DNA of 64,000 bases from Candidatus Competibacteraceae bacterium (GTDB taxonomy: Bacteria > Pseudomonadota > Gammaproteobacteria > Competibacterales > Competibacteraceae). Of the stretch, positions 55,570-64,000 are shown piece after piece (position 1 is the first letter of the stretch; every line of letters starts with the position of its first letter). A program made the position numbers and the translations under genes. The stretch is taken from NCBI GenBank assembly GCA_016713505.1, contig JADJPA010000002.1:186001-250000 (forward strand), written 5' to 3'. The notes under the pieces were generated by a model. The model was not told where the DNA came from. It was given only the letters and a program-made list of their open reading frames with translations, and made no database searches.

Positions 55570-58500
55570 TCAAGCGCTCGCCAGCGCCGCCGCGCGTTCG
55601 ACCGCTGCCCGGTCGCGGGCGTGATCCTTGGCGATCAGCATGTAAAGCGTCGGTACGAACACCAGAGTGAACAAGGTGCCGATCGCGATGCCGCCGACCA
55701 GCACCAAGCCGATGGAATTGCGGGCGGCGGCGCCGGCGCCGGTCACCAGCGTCAGCGGCAGATGGCCGGCGATGGTGGCGGCCGTGGTCATCAGGATCGG
55801 CCGCAACCGGATCAGCGCCGCTTCGCGCACCGCCGCCAGTTTGGCGTGGCCTTCGAGTTGCAGCTTGTTGGCGAATTCCACGATCAGAATACCGTTCTTG
55901 GCGATCAACCCCATCAGCGTCACCAGTCCGACCTTGGAATAGATGTTCAAGGTGGTGGTCCAGCCTTCGGTGAGCGGAAACGGAATCTGCGGGTTCGGCA
56001 TCTTGAGGAAGGTGAACAGCAGCGCGCCGAACATCGCCAGCGGCACCGAACCGAGCAGGATGATGAAGGGGTCGCGGAAACTGTTGAACTGCGCCGCCAG
56101 CACCAGAAAGATCATGATGATGGCAAAACCCATGGTCGCGAAGAACCGGCTGCCACCTTCCAGCCGCAACTGGCGCGACTCGCCGGTGTAATCGATCGCG
56201 TAACCCTGCGGCATCACCCTAGCGGCCTCGGTTTCGAGAAAGCGCAAAGCTTGATCGAGCGGCTGGATCGCCACCCCGCTGATCTTGACCGCGTTGAGCT
56301 GCTGGAAGCGATTGAGCGAGCGCGGCGCGGTGCTGTTGCGTAATGAGGCGACGGTGCTGAGCGGCATCAATTGCCCGTTGGGTCCGGTCACATGAATATT
56401 TTCCAGTTGATCGGGATTGAGGCGGCCGCTTCGTTCGACTTGCGGGATGACTTTATAGCTGCGGCCGGCGATGTTGAAGCGGTTGACGAAGTTGCCGCCC
56501 ACGGCGGCGGTGAGGTCCGCGCCGACCTGTTGCAGGTTGAGTCCGAGCGCGGCCACCTTGTCGCGGTCGATCACGATTTCGGTCTGCGGCTGGTCGATCT
56601 TCACGTCGATCAGCGGCGGAAACGCGAACATTCCGCTCTCCATCGCTTTTTTCTGCACTTGCTGGGCGATCTGCAAGATTTCCTGGGTGTCGGCGGTCGA
56701 GGCGATGATGAATTCCACCGGAAACTGGCCGCCGCCGGGCAAGGCCGGCGGGGTGATCGGAAACATCTGGATGCCGGGGATGAGCTGCAACTTCCGCTGG
56801 ACGTCGGGCAGGATTTGAAACACGGTCCGCTCGCGCTCGTCCCAGGGCTTGACCACCATGCCGCCGAATCCCGAAGTCGGGAAAGTGATCTGAAAGGTAA
56901 ACTGGGTTTCCGGCACGCTCTGAAACACCGTATTGGCGGCGGCGGTGAATTGACCGGTTTGATCGAGCGTGGCGTTGGCGGCGGCATCGACGATACCGAA
57001 GATCACCCCTTGATCTTCGGTCGGCGCCAATTCCTCGGCCGAAAACATCCACATCGGCACCACCAACACCGACAGCGCCACCCACATCAGATACACCGGC
57101 GGGCGGGCGTTCAACGCGCTGTCGAGCACGCGCCCGTAAAACTGCTTGACGCGCTCGAAGCCGGCGTTGATATGCGCCGGCAGCCAATGTCGTTCGTCCT
57201 CGGCGGTCAGCAGTTTGGAGGTCATCATCGGCGATAGCGTCAGCGCCACCACTCCGGAAATGGTCACCGCGCCCGCCAGGGTAAAGGCGAACTCGCGAAA
57301 CAGCGAGCCGGTCAGCCCGCCTTGCAAGCCGATGGGAGTGTAAACCGCAATTAAGGTGACGGTCATGGCGATGATGGGACCGATCAGTTCTCGGGCCCCG
57401 AGAATGGCCGCATCGAAGGGCGTCTTGCCCGCTTGCAAATGGCGCTCGACGTTCTCGACCACCACGATGGCGTCATCCACCACCAGACCGACCGACAGCA
57501 CGATGGCGAGCAGGGTCAGTAAATTGATGGTAAAGCCAAAGATCTGCATCAGGAAAATGCCGCCGATCAACGAAATCGGAATGGCGATCACCGGCACCAG
57601 CACCGAGCGCAGCGAACCCAGAAACAGGAAGATGATGATGACCACGATCAGCAGCGTCTCGCCCAGGGTGGTAATCACTTCACGGATGGCGTTGTTGATG
57701 TAATCGGTGGCATCGTAGGCGACCCGCCCCTGCAAGCCGGTCGGCAATTCTTTCTGGATCGACTCCATTTCCGCGCGGATGCGTTTGATGACGTCGATGG
57801 CGTTGGCGTTGGGCAGCGGAAAAATGCCCATGAACACGGCGGTCTGGCCGGAATAGCGCACTTCGGTATCATAGTCCTCGGCGCCGAGCACCACCTCCGC
57901 GATATCCGCCAGCCGCACCAGCGCGCCGTCTTGCTGGCGGATCACCAGATTCTTGAATTCCTCGACCGAGCGCAAATCGGTGTTGGCGGTGAGGTTGACT
58001 TGAATCAACGAGCCACGGGTGCGGCCGATGGCGGCCAGATAGTTGTTGGCGGCCAACGCTTGGCGCACCTGCGCCGGACTGACGTTGAGCGCGGCCAGTT
58101 TTTCAGGTTTGAGCCAGACCCGCATGGCGAAAGTGCGAGCGCCCAGAATCTCGGCGCGCTGCACGCCTTCCACCGCCGACAGCCGCGGTTGCACCACCCG
58201 CACCAAATAGTCGGTGATCTCGTTCTGTTGCAGGATGTCCGAGGAAAAACTCAAGTACGCCGAGGCGAACTGGCTGTCGGCCGATTCGATGTTGAGCACC
58301 GGCACTTCGGCTTCGGGGGGCAGATCGCCGCGCACCTGATCGACCTTGGAACTGATTTCGGCCAGCGCCTTGGTCGCGTCGTAGTTCAACCGGAGGCGGG
58401 CCTTGATGGTGGAAAGCCCCTGGGCGCTTTGCGATTCCAGATACTCGATGCCGTCCGCCGCCGCGATGGCGCGCTCCAGCGGCGTGGTGATGAAACCGCG

Positions 58501-58680
58501 CACCAGACTGGCGCCCGCGCCCACGTAGACGGTGGTAACCGTGACGCTGGCGTTGTCGCTGCGCGGGTATTGCCGGACGTTGAGGTTGAAGATGGCCTGG
58601 ACGCCAGCGATGATGATGACCAAGTTGACCACAATGGCCAGCACGGGCCGGCTGATGAACAAGTCGGTGAAGGATTTCAT
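55570..58680 (-). CDS. RND multidrug efflux permease (HAE1 type)
   Basis: A 1036-residue inner-membrane RND transporter with 12 helices and two large periplasmic domains. The proton-relay Asp pair is present in VLSVGLVVDDAIVVVENVER (helix 4). The N-terminus MKSFTDLFISRPVLAIVVNL is typical of the MexF/MdtC-related hydrophobe/amphiphile efflux group. It is preceded by its membrane fusion partner (9 bases), while no outer membrane TolC-like gene is in the window, so it must use one encoded elsewhere. The substrate is unknown. Confidence 0.95.
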   Translation of the reverse strand: MKSFTDLFISRPVLAIVVNLVIIIAGVQAIFNLNVRQYPRSDNASVTVTTVYVGAGASLVRGFITTPLERAIAAADGIEYLESQSAQGLSTIKARLRLNYDATKALAEISSKVDQVRGDLPPEAEVPVLNIESADSQFASAYLSFSSDILQQNEITDYLVRVVQPRLSAVEGVQRAEILGARTFAMRVWLKPEKLAALNVSPAQVRQALAANNYLAAIGRTRGSLIQVNLTANTDLRSVEEFKNLVIRQQDGALVRLADIAEVVLGAEDYDTEVRYSGQTAVFMGIFPLPNANAIDVIKRIRAEMESIQKELPTGLQGRVAYDATDYINNAIREVITTLGETLLIVVIIIFLFLGSLRSVLVPVIAIPISLIGGIFLMQIFGFTINLLTLLAIVLSVGLVVDDAIVVVENVERHLQAGKTPFDAAILGARELIGPIIAMTVTLIAVYTPIGLQGGLTGSLFREFAFTLAGAVTISGVVALTLSPMMTSKLLTAEDERHWLPAHINAGFERVKQFYGRVLDSALNARPPVYLMWVALSVLVVPMWMFSAEELAPTEDQGVIFGIVDAAANATLDQTGQFTAAANTVFQSVPETQFTFQITFPTSGFGGMVVKPWDERERTVFQILPDVQRKLQLIPGIQMFPITPPALPGGGQFPVEFIIASTADTQEILQIAQQVQKKAMESGMFAFPPLIDVKIDQPQTEIVIDRDKVAALGLNLQQVGADLTAAVGGNFVNRFNIAGRSYKVIPQVERSGRLNPDQLENIHVTGPNGQLMPLSTVASLRNSTAPRSLNRFQQLNAVKISGVAIQPLDQALRFLETEAARVMPQGYAIDYTGESRQLRLEGGSRFFATMGFAIIMIFLVLAAQFNSFRDPFIILLGSVPLAMFGALLFTFLKMPNPQIPFPLTEGWTTTLNIYSKVGLVTLMGLIAKNGILIVEFANKLQLEGHAKLAAVREAALIRLRPILMTTAATIAGHLPLTLVTGAGAAARNSIGLVLVGGIAIGTLFTLVFVPTLYMLIAKDHARDRAAVERAAALASA

Positions 58681-58689
58681 CGCGCCGGC

Positions 58690-59826
58690 TCAGGAATTGG
58701 CGGGCTTGGGGGCCAGCTGGAAACTCGGGGCCAGCTTGTTGTCCACCACCACGCTCATGCCGTTGCGCAGCTTGAACACGCCGGTGGTGACGATGGTTTG
58801 GCCCGCTTCCAGCCCGGAGGCGACCGCCACGAAATCGCCGCGCGTCTTGCCCAGGCGCACGAATTTCTGGTTCAGCACTTTGCCGGCCGCGGCGGTCTTT
58901 TCATCTTTCTTGTCCTCGACCACGAACACCGAATCCCCGTAGGGCGCGTACAGCACCGCCGTGGCGGGAATCATCAGCACCCGCTCCGTTTCGGGCAGCA
59001 CCACGGCGACGTTGGCATACATGCCGGGCCGCAGTTTGCCGGCGGAGTTGGCCAGCGTGGCCTGCACGCTCACGTTGCGGGTCGCCGCGTCGATTTCGGG
59101 GTCGATCGCCGTGAGCTTGCCGTCGAAGGTCTGACTGGGAAAGGCGTCGGTGGTCACCCGCACCGCCATGCCGGCGCTGAGTTGGGCGAGATCCTGTTGC
59201 GGCAACGCGAAATTCACGTAGACGGGATCGAGCGCTTGTAGGGTCACCACGGCGGCGCCATTTTCCAGAAATTGCCCGAGGTTGACCTGGCGGATGCCGG
59301 TCCGGCCGGCGAAGGGCGCGCGGATGCTCTTCTTGGCGATCAGCGCGCGGATGTTGTCGATTTGCGCGTTGGCCTGCTTGGCCTGAGCGTCAGCGCTGTC
59401 CAGATCGGCCTGCGACACCATGTTCCGGCCGCGCAGATCGCGGGCGCGCTCCAGATTGAGGCGGGCGAGATCGGCGCTGGCCATGGCCGCCCGAAGCTGG
59501 GCCTGTTCGACCGACGAATCCAACTCCACCAGCAGATCGCCGGCCCGCACGCTCGCGCCCGAATCGAATGCGATGTTCTTCACCGTCCCCGTCAGTTCGG
59601 CCCGGAGCATCACGCCCTGCACGGCGGCCACCGAACCGACGGCGCTCAGCGTGGGCTGCCAGACATCCTGCTTGACTTGAGCGGTGGTGACCGTTTCGGG
59701 CGGCGGGGCAAAATTCGCCCCTTGTGCGAACATGGTCTTGAACTGCAATCCCTTGATACCAGCGAGCGAGCCTACCAGCACCAACACGATGACGAGAGTG
59801 AGCATGATTTTCTTGGCCATAAGCAT
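58690..59826 (-). CDS. RND efflux membrane fusion protein
   Basis: A 378-residue periplasmic adaptor with an N-terminal membrane anchor (IMLTLVIVLVLVGSLAGIK), lipoyl halves (GVMLRAELTGTVKNIAFDSG and IRAPFAGRTGIRQVNLGQFL), a coiled-coil hairpin between them and a beta-barrel (NFALPQQDLAQLSAGMAVRV). It links the RND pump to the outer membrane channel. It is the first gene of the pair, divergent from nothing nearby. ATG at 59826 or 59820 are equally possible starts. Confidence 0.94.
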   Translation of the reverse strand: MLMAKKIMLTLVIVLVLVGSLAGIKGLQFKTMFAQGANFAPPPETVTTAQVKQDVWQPTLSAVGSVAAVQGVMLRAELTGTVKNIAFDSGASVRAGDLLVELDSSVEQAQLRAAMASADLARLNLERARDLRGRNMVSQADLDSADAQAKQANAQIDNIRALIAKKSIRAPFAGRTGIRQVNLGQFLENGAAVVTLQALDPVYVNFALPQQDLAQLSAGMAVRVTTDAFPSQTFDGKLTAIDPEIDAATRNVSVQATLANSAGKLRPGMYANVAVVLPETERVLMIPATAVLYAPYGDSVFVVEDKKDEKTAAAGKVLNQKFVRLGKTRGDFVAVASGLEAGQTIVTTGVFKLRNGMSVVVDNKLAPSFQLAPKPANS

Positions 59827-60026
59827 TTCGCATCGCGCCGTGAATGGGTCAGCCGCAAACTAACCCATGTCAGGGATCAAGAAAAGGCGGTTCACGGTAT
59901 TTTTGGCGCCGGGAGCGAAAATCTGGCCCGGCGCGGTCGAGAGAACCCCAGGCGCCGATGGTGCGCCGCTGCCGTGACGACCGCGGGCGCGCCACGGTTT
60001 ACTCAAAGCGTCTGTGTACCCGCCAT

Positions 60027-60314
60027 TCAAGCTGACAGCCCATCGATCAGCCGGCTGTCGATGGTGATTTCACCGCTTAGAATCTCGTGCGGCGGGCAAA
60101 CGTTGGCGATTTCGAGCAAGCGCGCGCGGCCGGCATCGCTCAGATCACCGCTCAGCCGAATGTCACGGGCGATGTGGGTCTGCGCTGGCGCGGGAGACTG
60201 TTTTTCCTCGACCACGCGCAATTCCACCTCGACGCCTGCCAGCTTCAACTGCTTGCGCTGTGCGTCCATCGTCACGGTGATGGCGGTACACGCACCGAGC
60301 GCCGACAGCAACAA
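60027..60314 (-). pseudogene. OsmC-family protein lacking its N-terminal part
   Basis: Residues resemble the C-terminal two thirds of an OsmC-like protein: HHLLLSALGACTAITVTM (with the redox Cys) and ANVCPPHEILSGEI (second Cys). A full OsmC protein is about 140 residues; the open frame here begins only some 12 codons before the LLLSALGAC helix after an in-frame TAA, with no ATG. TTG at 60314 gives 95 residues. Both Cys of the hydroperoxidase site remain, but the N-terminal strand region is missing, so the product is probably inactive. An upstream one-base error in the run of seven A at about 60338-60344 (minus strand) could explain the loss. Confidence 0.6.
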
Positions 60315-60375
60315 ATGGTGTGGCGTCGGCCTTCCGGTTTTTTTGGCATGGCCCGCTTAGCGCCGGGTTAAGGAT

Positions 60376-60400
60376 CATGCCGGCCGAAGAAGCCGGCATG
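60376..60400 (-). terminator. Hairpin after the pirin gene
   Basis: A 9-bp perfect stem catgccggc/gccggcatg with a 7-base loop, 10 bases after the pirin stop. No T run is present; it resembles a REP-like or terminator hairpin. Confidence 0.5.
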
Positions 60401-60409
60401 ACGGGAAAA

Positions 60410-61279
60410 CTACGAGGCAATACGCCCGAAACGGCCGCTGTTGAAGTCCCTCATGGCTTCAACGATCTGCTGTTGGCTGTTCATCACGAACGGGCCATAA
60501 CCCACAATCGGCTCGTCGATAGGCTGACCGGCGAGCAGCAGCAGCTTCGCGTCCGTGCCGGCGTCAATCGTGACCGCATTACCGGCGCGCTCCAACACCA
60601 CCAGCTGCGCCTCGTGCGCCGCCGTATCGCCGCTCACGCGCACGTTGCCGCGCAATACCACCAACGCCGTCGTCCAACCGTCCGGCAGCTCAAACTCGAC
60701 TCCCCTGCCCGCCTTCACTCGGACATCCCACACGTTCAGCGGCGTAAAGGTGCGCGCCGGGCCGGTGCGGCCCCGATAGTCGCCGGCGATTACCCGCGCC
60801 GTGCCCGCGCCGTCGGGCAGCGCCACGGTCGGAATATCGGCGTTGGTAATGGCTTGATAGCCGGGTGCGCTCATCTTGGCTTTGGCCGGCAGGTTGACCC
60901 AAAGTTGCACCATCTCGAACGGCCCACCCGAACGCGAATACGCTTCAGAGTGAAATTCCTGATGCAGGATGCCACCGGCCGCCGTCATCCACTGCACGTC
61001 GCCGGGTCCGATCACGCCGCCCTGGCCGGTCGAATCGCGGTGCGCGACTTCACCGTCGTAGACGATGGTCACCGTCTCGAAGCCGCGATGCGGGTGCTCG
61101 CCCACGCCGCGCGGCGAACCGCCGTTCGGCTCGAACCGGGTCGGGGCTGCGTAGTCGAGCAACAAAAACGGGCTGAGCAGCTTGCCGAGGCCGTTGTAAT
61201 CAAACATCGAATGCACCGGAAAACCATCCCCCACCCAATGCGGTCGAGGCGCGCCATAGACGCTGTTCACTTTTTTCAT
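60410..61279 (-). CDS. Pirin family protein
   Basis: A 289-residue bicupin of the pirin family. The N-terminal cupin carries the metal-binding set in GEHPHRGFETVTIVYDGEVA and ILHQEFHSEAYSRSGGPFE. Bacterial pirins can act as quercetin 2,3-dioxygenases or regulate other enzymes; which applies here is unknown. The gene is divergently transcribed from a LysR regulator, an arrangement known for other pirins (for example yhaK/yhaJ in E. coli), suggesting regulation by that LysR. Confidence 0.93.
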   Translation of the reverse strand: MKKVNSVYGAPRPHWVGDGFPVHSMFDYNGLGKLLSPFLLLDYAAPTRFEPNGGSPRGVGEHPHRGFETVTIVYDGEVAHRDSTGQGGVIGPGDVQWMTAAGGILHQEFHSEAYSRSGGPFEMVQLWVNLPAKAKMSAPGYQAITNADIPTVALPDGAGTARVIAGDYRGRTGPARTFTPLNVWDVRVKAGRGVEFELPDGWTTALVVLRGNVRVSGDTAAHEAQLVVLERAGNAVTIDAGTDAKLLLLAGQPIDEPIVGYGPFVMNSQQQIVEAMRDFNSGRFGRIAS

Positions 61280-61376
61280 CGCAATCTCCTAAGGTTGTTC
61301 GGCCGCTCTGAACTTGATGGGTAACAGTGTATAGAGAGGACAATCAAGGCGGTAGACGGCAAATTCAGCCTTCAGT

Positions 61377-61392
61377 GTTCTATGATTGGAAC
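61377..61392. promoter_or_regulatory. Candidate LysR site between pirin and lysR
   Basis: The short inverted repeat gttc-N8-gaac contains a T-N11-A arrangement, the minimal LysR-box form, midway between the two divergent starts. The arms are only 4 bp, so this is tentative. Confidence 0.3.
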
Positions 61393-61451
61393 GATAGCTT
61401 GTTGAGCGACCGCCTAATTCACAAACGCTGAGGGGAATTCAGAGGAGGGTC

Positions 61452-62357
61452 ATGCGGGATTTAAACGACCTCTATTACTACGTGCAGGTCGTCGATCACG
61501 GTGGCTTCGCGCCGGCGGGTCGTGCGCTCGGTATTCCGAAATCCAAGCTGAGCCGTCGCATTGCGTTGTTGGAAGAACGGCTCGGCGTGCGGCTGATCCA
61601 GCGCACGACCCGACGGTTTGTCGTGACCGAAATCGGCCAGACTTATTACGAGCACTGCAAGGCGATGCTGGTGGAAGCGGAGGCCGCCGAGGAAGCCATC
61701 GCGGTCACGCACTCGGAACCCTGCGGCAGCGTGCGCCTGACCTGCCCGGTGGCGCTGCTGCACGCGCATGTGAGCGCGATGCTGGCCGATTTTCTGGCCG
61801 CTCACCCGCGCGTCACCTTGTATCTGGAGGCGACCAACCGCCGGGTTGATCCGATCGGTGAGGGCATCGATCTGGCGTTGCGGGTGCGTCCGCCGCCGCT
61901 GGAAGACAGCGAGCTGGTATCGCGGGCGCTAGCTGATCGCGGCCAGTCTCTGGTCGCCAGCCCGGCGCTTTTGGCGCCTCAGGGTAGCCCGCGCTTCCCG
62001 GCCGACCTGGCGCGGTGGCCGAGCCTGGCGCTGGGTGGCCCCCAGCAAAATTATCAGTGGACGCTGTTCGGGCCAGAGGGAGCGCAAGCTGTTCTCTATC
62101 ACACGCCGCGCCTCGTGACCGGCGATATGATCGCCTTGCGCGCCGCCGCCTTGGCCGGCGTCGGCGTGGTGCAGTTGCCGACGATGATGGTGCGCGCCGA
62201 ACTGACCGCGGGGACGCTGATCCGACTCTTGCCGGACTGGATGCCCCGTCGGGAAATCATCCATGCGGTGTATCCCTCGCGGCGCGGCTTGCTGCCAGCG
62301 GTGCGCGCCCTGATCGACGATCTGGCCCGACGTTTCAAGGCACTGGACGAGGATTGA
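61452..62357 (+). CDS. LysR-family transcriptional regulator (next to pirin)
   Basis: A 301-residue LysR regulator with N-terminal winged helix (DLNDLYYYVQVVDHGGFAPA; IPKSKLSRRIALLEERLGVR) and a substrate-binding domain. GAGGAGGGTC is a strong ribosome binding site before the ATG. LysR proteins usually control the divergent gene, here the pirin gene, and respond to a small effector. Its class resembles the group that includes YhaJ. Confidence 0.93.
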   Translation: MRDLNDLYYYVQVVDHGGFAPAGRALGIPKSKLSRRIALLEERLGVRLIQRTTRRFVVTEIGQTYYEHCKAMLVEAEAAEEAIAVTHSEPCGSVRLTCPVALLHAHVSAMLADFLAAHPRVTLYLEATNRRVDPIGEGIDLALRVRPPPLEDSELVSRALADRGQSLVASPALLAPQGSPRFPADLARWPSLALGGPQQNYQWTLFGPEGAQAVLYHTPRLVTGDMIALRAAALAGVGVVQLPTMMVRAELTAGTLIRLLPDWMPRREIIHAVYPSRRGLLPAVRALIDDLARRFKALDED

Positions 62358-62418
62358 GCGGATTGGCGCTTCCAAAGGAGCGGTGAGAGAGCGGATCGCC
62401 GGCCGGCGGATGCGACCC

Positions 62419-63318
62419 TCAAGCAACCAGCCGCTCGCGATCCCTGAGGGATACCAGCGGCGGCGCATCGACGCCGAAGCCTTCGCGGATGTAGCCGGCC
62501 AGACACTCCGCCACCGCCGAAACACCGTGACCGCGATGCAGGGTGATACTCGCCGACGGCAGCACCGGAAAACCTTCATCGATTCCGAGCGGCCGCACGC
62601 CGGCCGGCAGCACGCTACGGCAGAGCACCGTGACCGCCAAGCCGGCGGTGACCGCCGCCAACACCCCGCTGATACTGGCGCTGGTATAGGCGATCCGATA
62701 CGGTCGCCCCTGCCCGTCCAGCGCGGTGAGCGCCCAGTCACGAAAACAGCAGCCGGGCTGAAACAACGCCAACGGCAATGGCTCGCATTCATGCGCCAGA
62801 TGGCGTTCGGCGCTGGCCCACACCACCGGCTCGCGGCGCAGCACCTCGCCGGTTTCCGCGCCGGGCGTACAGGTGATCAACGCCAAATCCAGCCGTTCTT
62901 CCGTCAACAGCCGTCGCACGTTCGTACTGGGTTCGCAATGGACCTCCAACTGCACACGCGGGAAAGCGCGGGCAAAGCGGGTCAGAATGTCCGGTAGAAA
63001 GCGGTCGACATAATCATCCGGGGTGCCGATGCGCACCAAACCCGTCAAATCCGGCCGTGTCAATGCGGCCAGCGCTTCGTCGTGCAGTTTCAACAAGCGG
63101 CGCGCGTACCCCAACAAGGCTTCGCCGTCCGGTGAGAGCTGCACGCCGCGCCCGACGCGCTGGAACAGCGCTCGGTTCAATATCTCCTCCAGACGGCGCA
63201 CCTGCATCGACACCGCCGACTGGGTGCGATGCACCTGCTTGGCGGCCTGGGTGAAACCGCCGGCATCCACAATGGCCACGAAGGTTCGCAACAAATCAGG
63301 ATCGAGTGGGGCGGACAT
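62419..63318 (-). CDS. LysR-family transcriptional regulator
   Basis: A 299-residue LysR regulator with DNA-binding helix-turn-helix in VDAGGFTQAAKQVHRTQSAV and SMQVRRLEEILNRALFQRVG. AGGAGGCTGTT precedes the ATG. It is convergent with the first LysR and divergent from a DUF1127 gene, which may be its target. Confidence 0.93.
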   Translation of the reverse strand: MSAPLDPDLLRTFVAIVDAGGFTQAAKQVHRTQSAVSMQVRRLEEILNRALFQRVGRGVQLSPDGEALLGYARRLLKLHDEALAALTRPDLTGLVRIGTPDDYVDRFLPDILTRFARAFPRVQLEVHCEPSTNVRRLLTEERLDLALITCTPGAETGEVLRREPVVWASAERHLAHECEPLPLALFQPGCCFRDWALTALDGQGRPYRIAYTSASISGVLAAVTAGLAVTVLCRSVLPAGVRPLGIDEGFPVLPSASITLHRGHGVSAVAECLAGYIREGFGVDAPPLVSLRDRERLVA

Positions 63319-63333
63319 AACAGCCTCCTATCC

Positions 63334-63348
63334 ATCATTAATAATGAT
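63334..63348. promoter_or_regulatory. Candidate LysR operator between lysR and the DUF1127 gene
   Basis: The dyad atcatt-aat-aatgat has perfect 6-bp arms and includes T-N11-A (63335 to 63347), the standard LysR-box form. It lies 16 bases from the lysR start, so it could be an autoregulatory and divergent control site. Confidence 0.5.
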
Positions 63349-63427
63349 CGATTATATAAAATTTATTCGTTTGTTGAATCGATCAGCCGCCAGCATACTG
63401 CCCGCAAATGCTGTCGGAGGGTCAATC

Positions 63428-63646
63428 ATGTTCCTTGATACTGTATTCCGCTGGGAATTTTTCTCACACCCGCGCGCTGGTCTCCGCCCGCGCTTGCGGG
63501 TTGCGCTGAACCAAGTGCGTGCCTGGCATGAAACCTATCGCCAGCGTCGAACCTTGCTCGGTTTTGATGATGCGATGTTGAAAGATATTGGGATCAGTCG
63601 CGTCGATGCGCTTCAGGAAGGGGAAAAGCCGTTTTGGCGTCCTTGA
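63428..63646 (+). CDS. DUF1127 small protein
   Basis: A 72-residue protein with a C-terminal DUF1127 (YjiS-like) domain: RQRRTLLGFDDAMLKDIGIS then RVDALQEGEKPFWRP. Such Arg-rich small proteins are common in proteobacteria; some act in RNA-related phosphate or carbon regulation in alphaproteobacteria. GGAGGG lies 9 bases before the ATG. The open frame begins far upstream within lysR, but only this part is real. It is divergent from lysR. Confidence 0.88.
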   Translation: MFLDTVFRWEFFSHPRAGLRPRLRVALNQVRAWHETYRQRRTLLGFDDAMLKDIGISRVDALQEGEKPFWRP

Positions 63647-63665
63647 AGAACGCGGCCGCTCTGGT

Positions 63666-64000
63666 TCACCCGCTGGCCGGTCGCACGCCGGGCGGTCCTT
63701 CACCAATCGGTTGGGGCCGCACGGTGTCGCAGCCGAACCAGCCGACGAAACGTTCGGCCGGCACGGGCGGACCGAACAGATAGCCCTGCGCCAGATCGCA
63801 GCCCTGCTCCAGCAGGATGCGCCGCTGCTGTTCGGTTTCGACGCCCTCGGCGACCACGGTCAATCCCAGGCTGTGCCCGAGGTTGACGATGGTGGCGGCA
63901 AGAATCAGATCGTCGGGATCGGTAACCAGGTCGCGCACGAAGCTTTGATCGATTTTCAGCGCCGTGATCGGCAGGCGCTTGAGATAACCGAGGCTGGAAT
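63666..64000 (-). CDS. EAL-domain phosphodiesterase, C-terminal part (cut by window edge)
   Basis: The last 111 or so residues of an EAL (c-di-GMP phosphodiesterase) domain. Visible family motifs are KIDQSFVRDLVTDPDDLILA, then LGLTVVAEGVETEQQRRILL (conserved Glu of loop 6) and GCDLAQGYLFGPPVPAERF. The EAL signature itself and any sensory or GGDEF domains lie outside the window. The stop at 63666 is 19 bases beyond the convergent DUF1127 stop. Confidence 0.93.
   Translation of the reverse strand, partial: SSLGYLKRLPITALKIDQSFVRDLVTDPDDLILAATIVNLGHSLGLTVVAEGVETEQQRRILLEQGCDLAQGYLFGPPVPAERFVGWFGCDTVRPQPIGEGPPGVRPASG

Overview
The window is GC-rich and densely coding, with proteobacterial gene content throughout: hexameric-type citrate synthase, DedA, Slp lipoprotein, Kup, NhaD, an Mrp antiporter, RND efflux, LysR regulators and a Pat-type acetyltransferase. 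A gammaproteobacterium is the best reading. The combination with GH57 and MGH1-like glucan enzymes is compatible with Competibacteraceae-like, glycogen-handling organisms, but that is a weak inference. No rRNA, tRNA, CRISPR array or phage was recognised. One IS1-family element is present.

Layout. 1-2 kb (minus): an exported protein, a haem-binding DUF3365-HAMP sensor and a Ser/Thr kinase cut by the window edge, as one operon. 2.4-6.1 kb (plus): DedA, citrate synthase and a class V aminotransferase. 6.1-11.1 kb (plus): a 45-residue lipoprotein-like peptide, then XpaC-like, TelA, SPFH-GYF, BON-LysM and DUF533 proteins, a likely membrane/envelope stress module. 11-17.5 kb: two small minus-strand genes, an MBL-fold hydrolase, a large exported protein gene broken by several frameshifts, a zinc-ribbon/coiled-coil/J-like protein and a di-haem cytochrome c peroxidase. 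17.5-27.5 kb: ArsS and DUF302 with the tail of a flavin disulfide oxidoreductase, a putative caspase-fold protein, a variant subtilase, SugE, a nitronate monooxygenase fragment, LysE, Slp, an SSB-like protein, a membrane protein and a frameshifted exported protein.

27.8-41.3 kb: GH57, MIF-like tautomerase, a Uma2 remnant, CBS protein with SLC13-type permease, Kup, NhaD, SDR, MGH1-like glucosidase, and a DUF1345 membrane gene split by the IS1 element with a clean target duplication. 40.7-49.2 kb: SYLF lipoprotein, diguanylate cyclase, remnants of a TRAP transporter, then the six-gene Mrp operon (A-B fused, C, D, E, F, G). 49.5-64 kb: a Gly-rich exported protein, alcohol dehydrogenase and alpha/beta hydrolase fragments, a Pat-like acetyltransferase with a response regulator, PAP2 and DgkA lipid enzymes, an RND efflux pair, an OsmC-like fragment, pirin with a divergent LysR, a second LysR with a divergent DUF1127 protein, and the C-terminal end of an EAL-domain protein.

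Two themes stand out. First, cation and potential homeostasis: SLC13-type permease, Kup, NhaD and Mrp all lie within 19 kb. Second, gene decay: at least eight recognisable remnants or interrupted genes lie between intact operons. Several of the frameshifts fall in mononucleotide runs, so some may be assembly errors rather than true pseudogenes.
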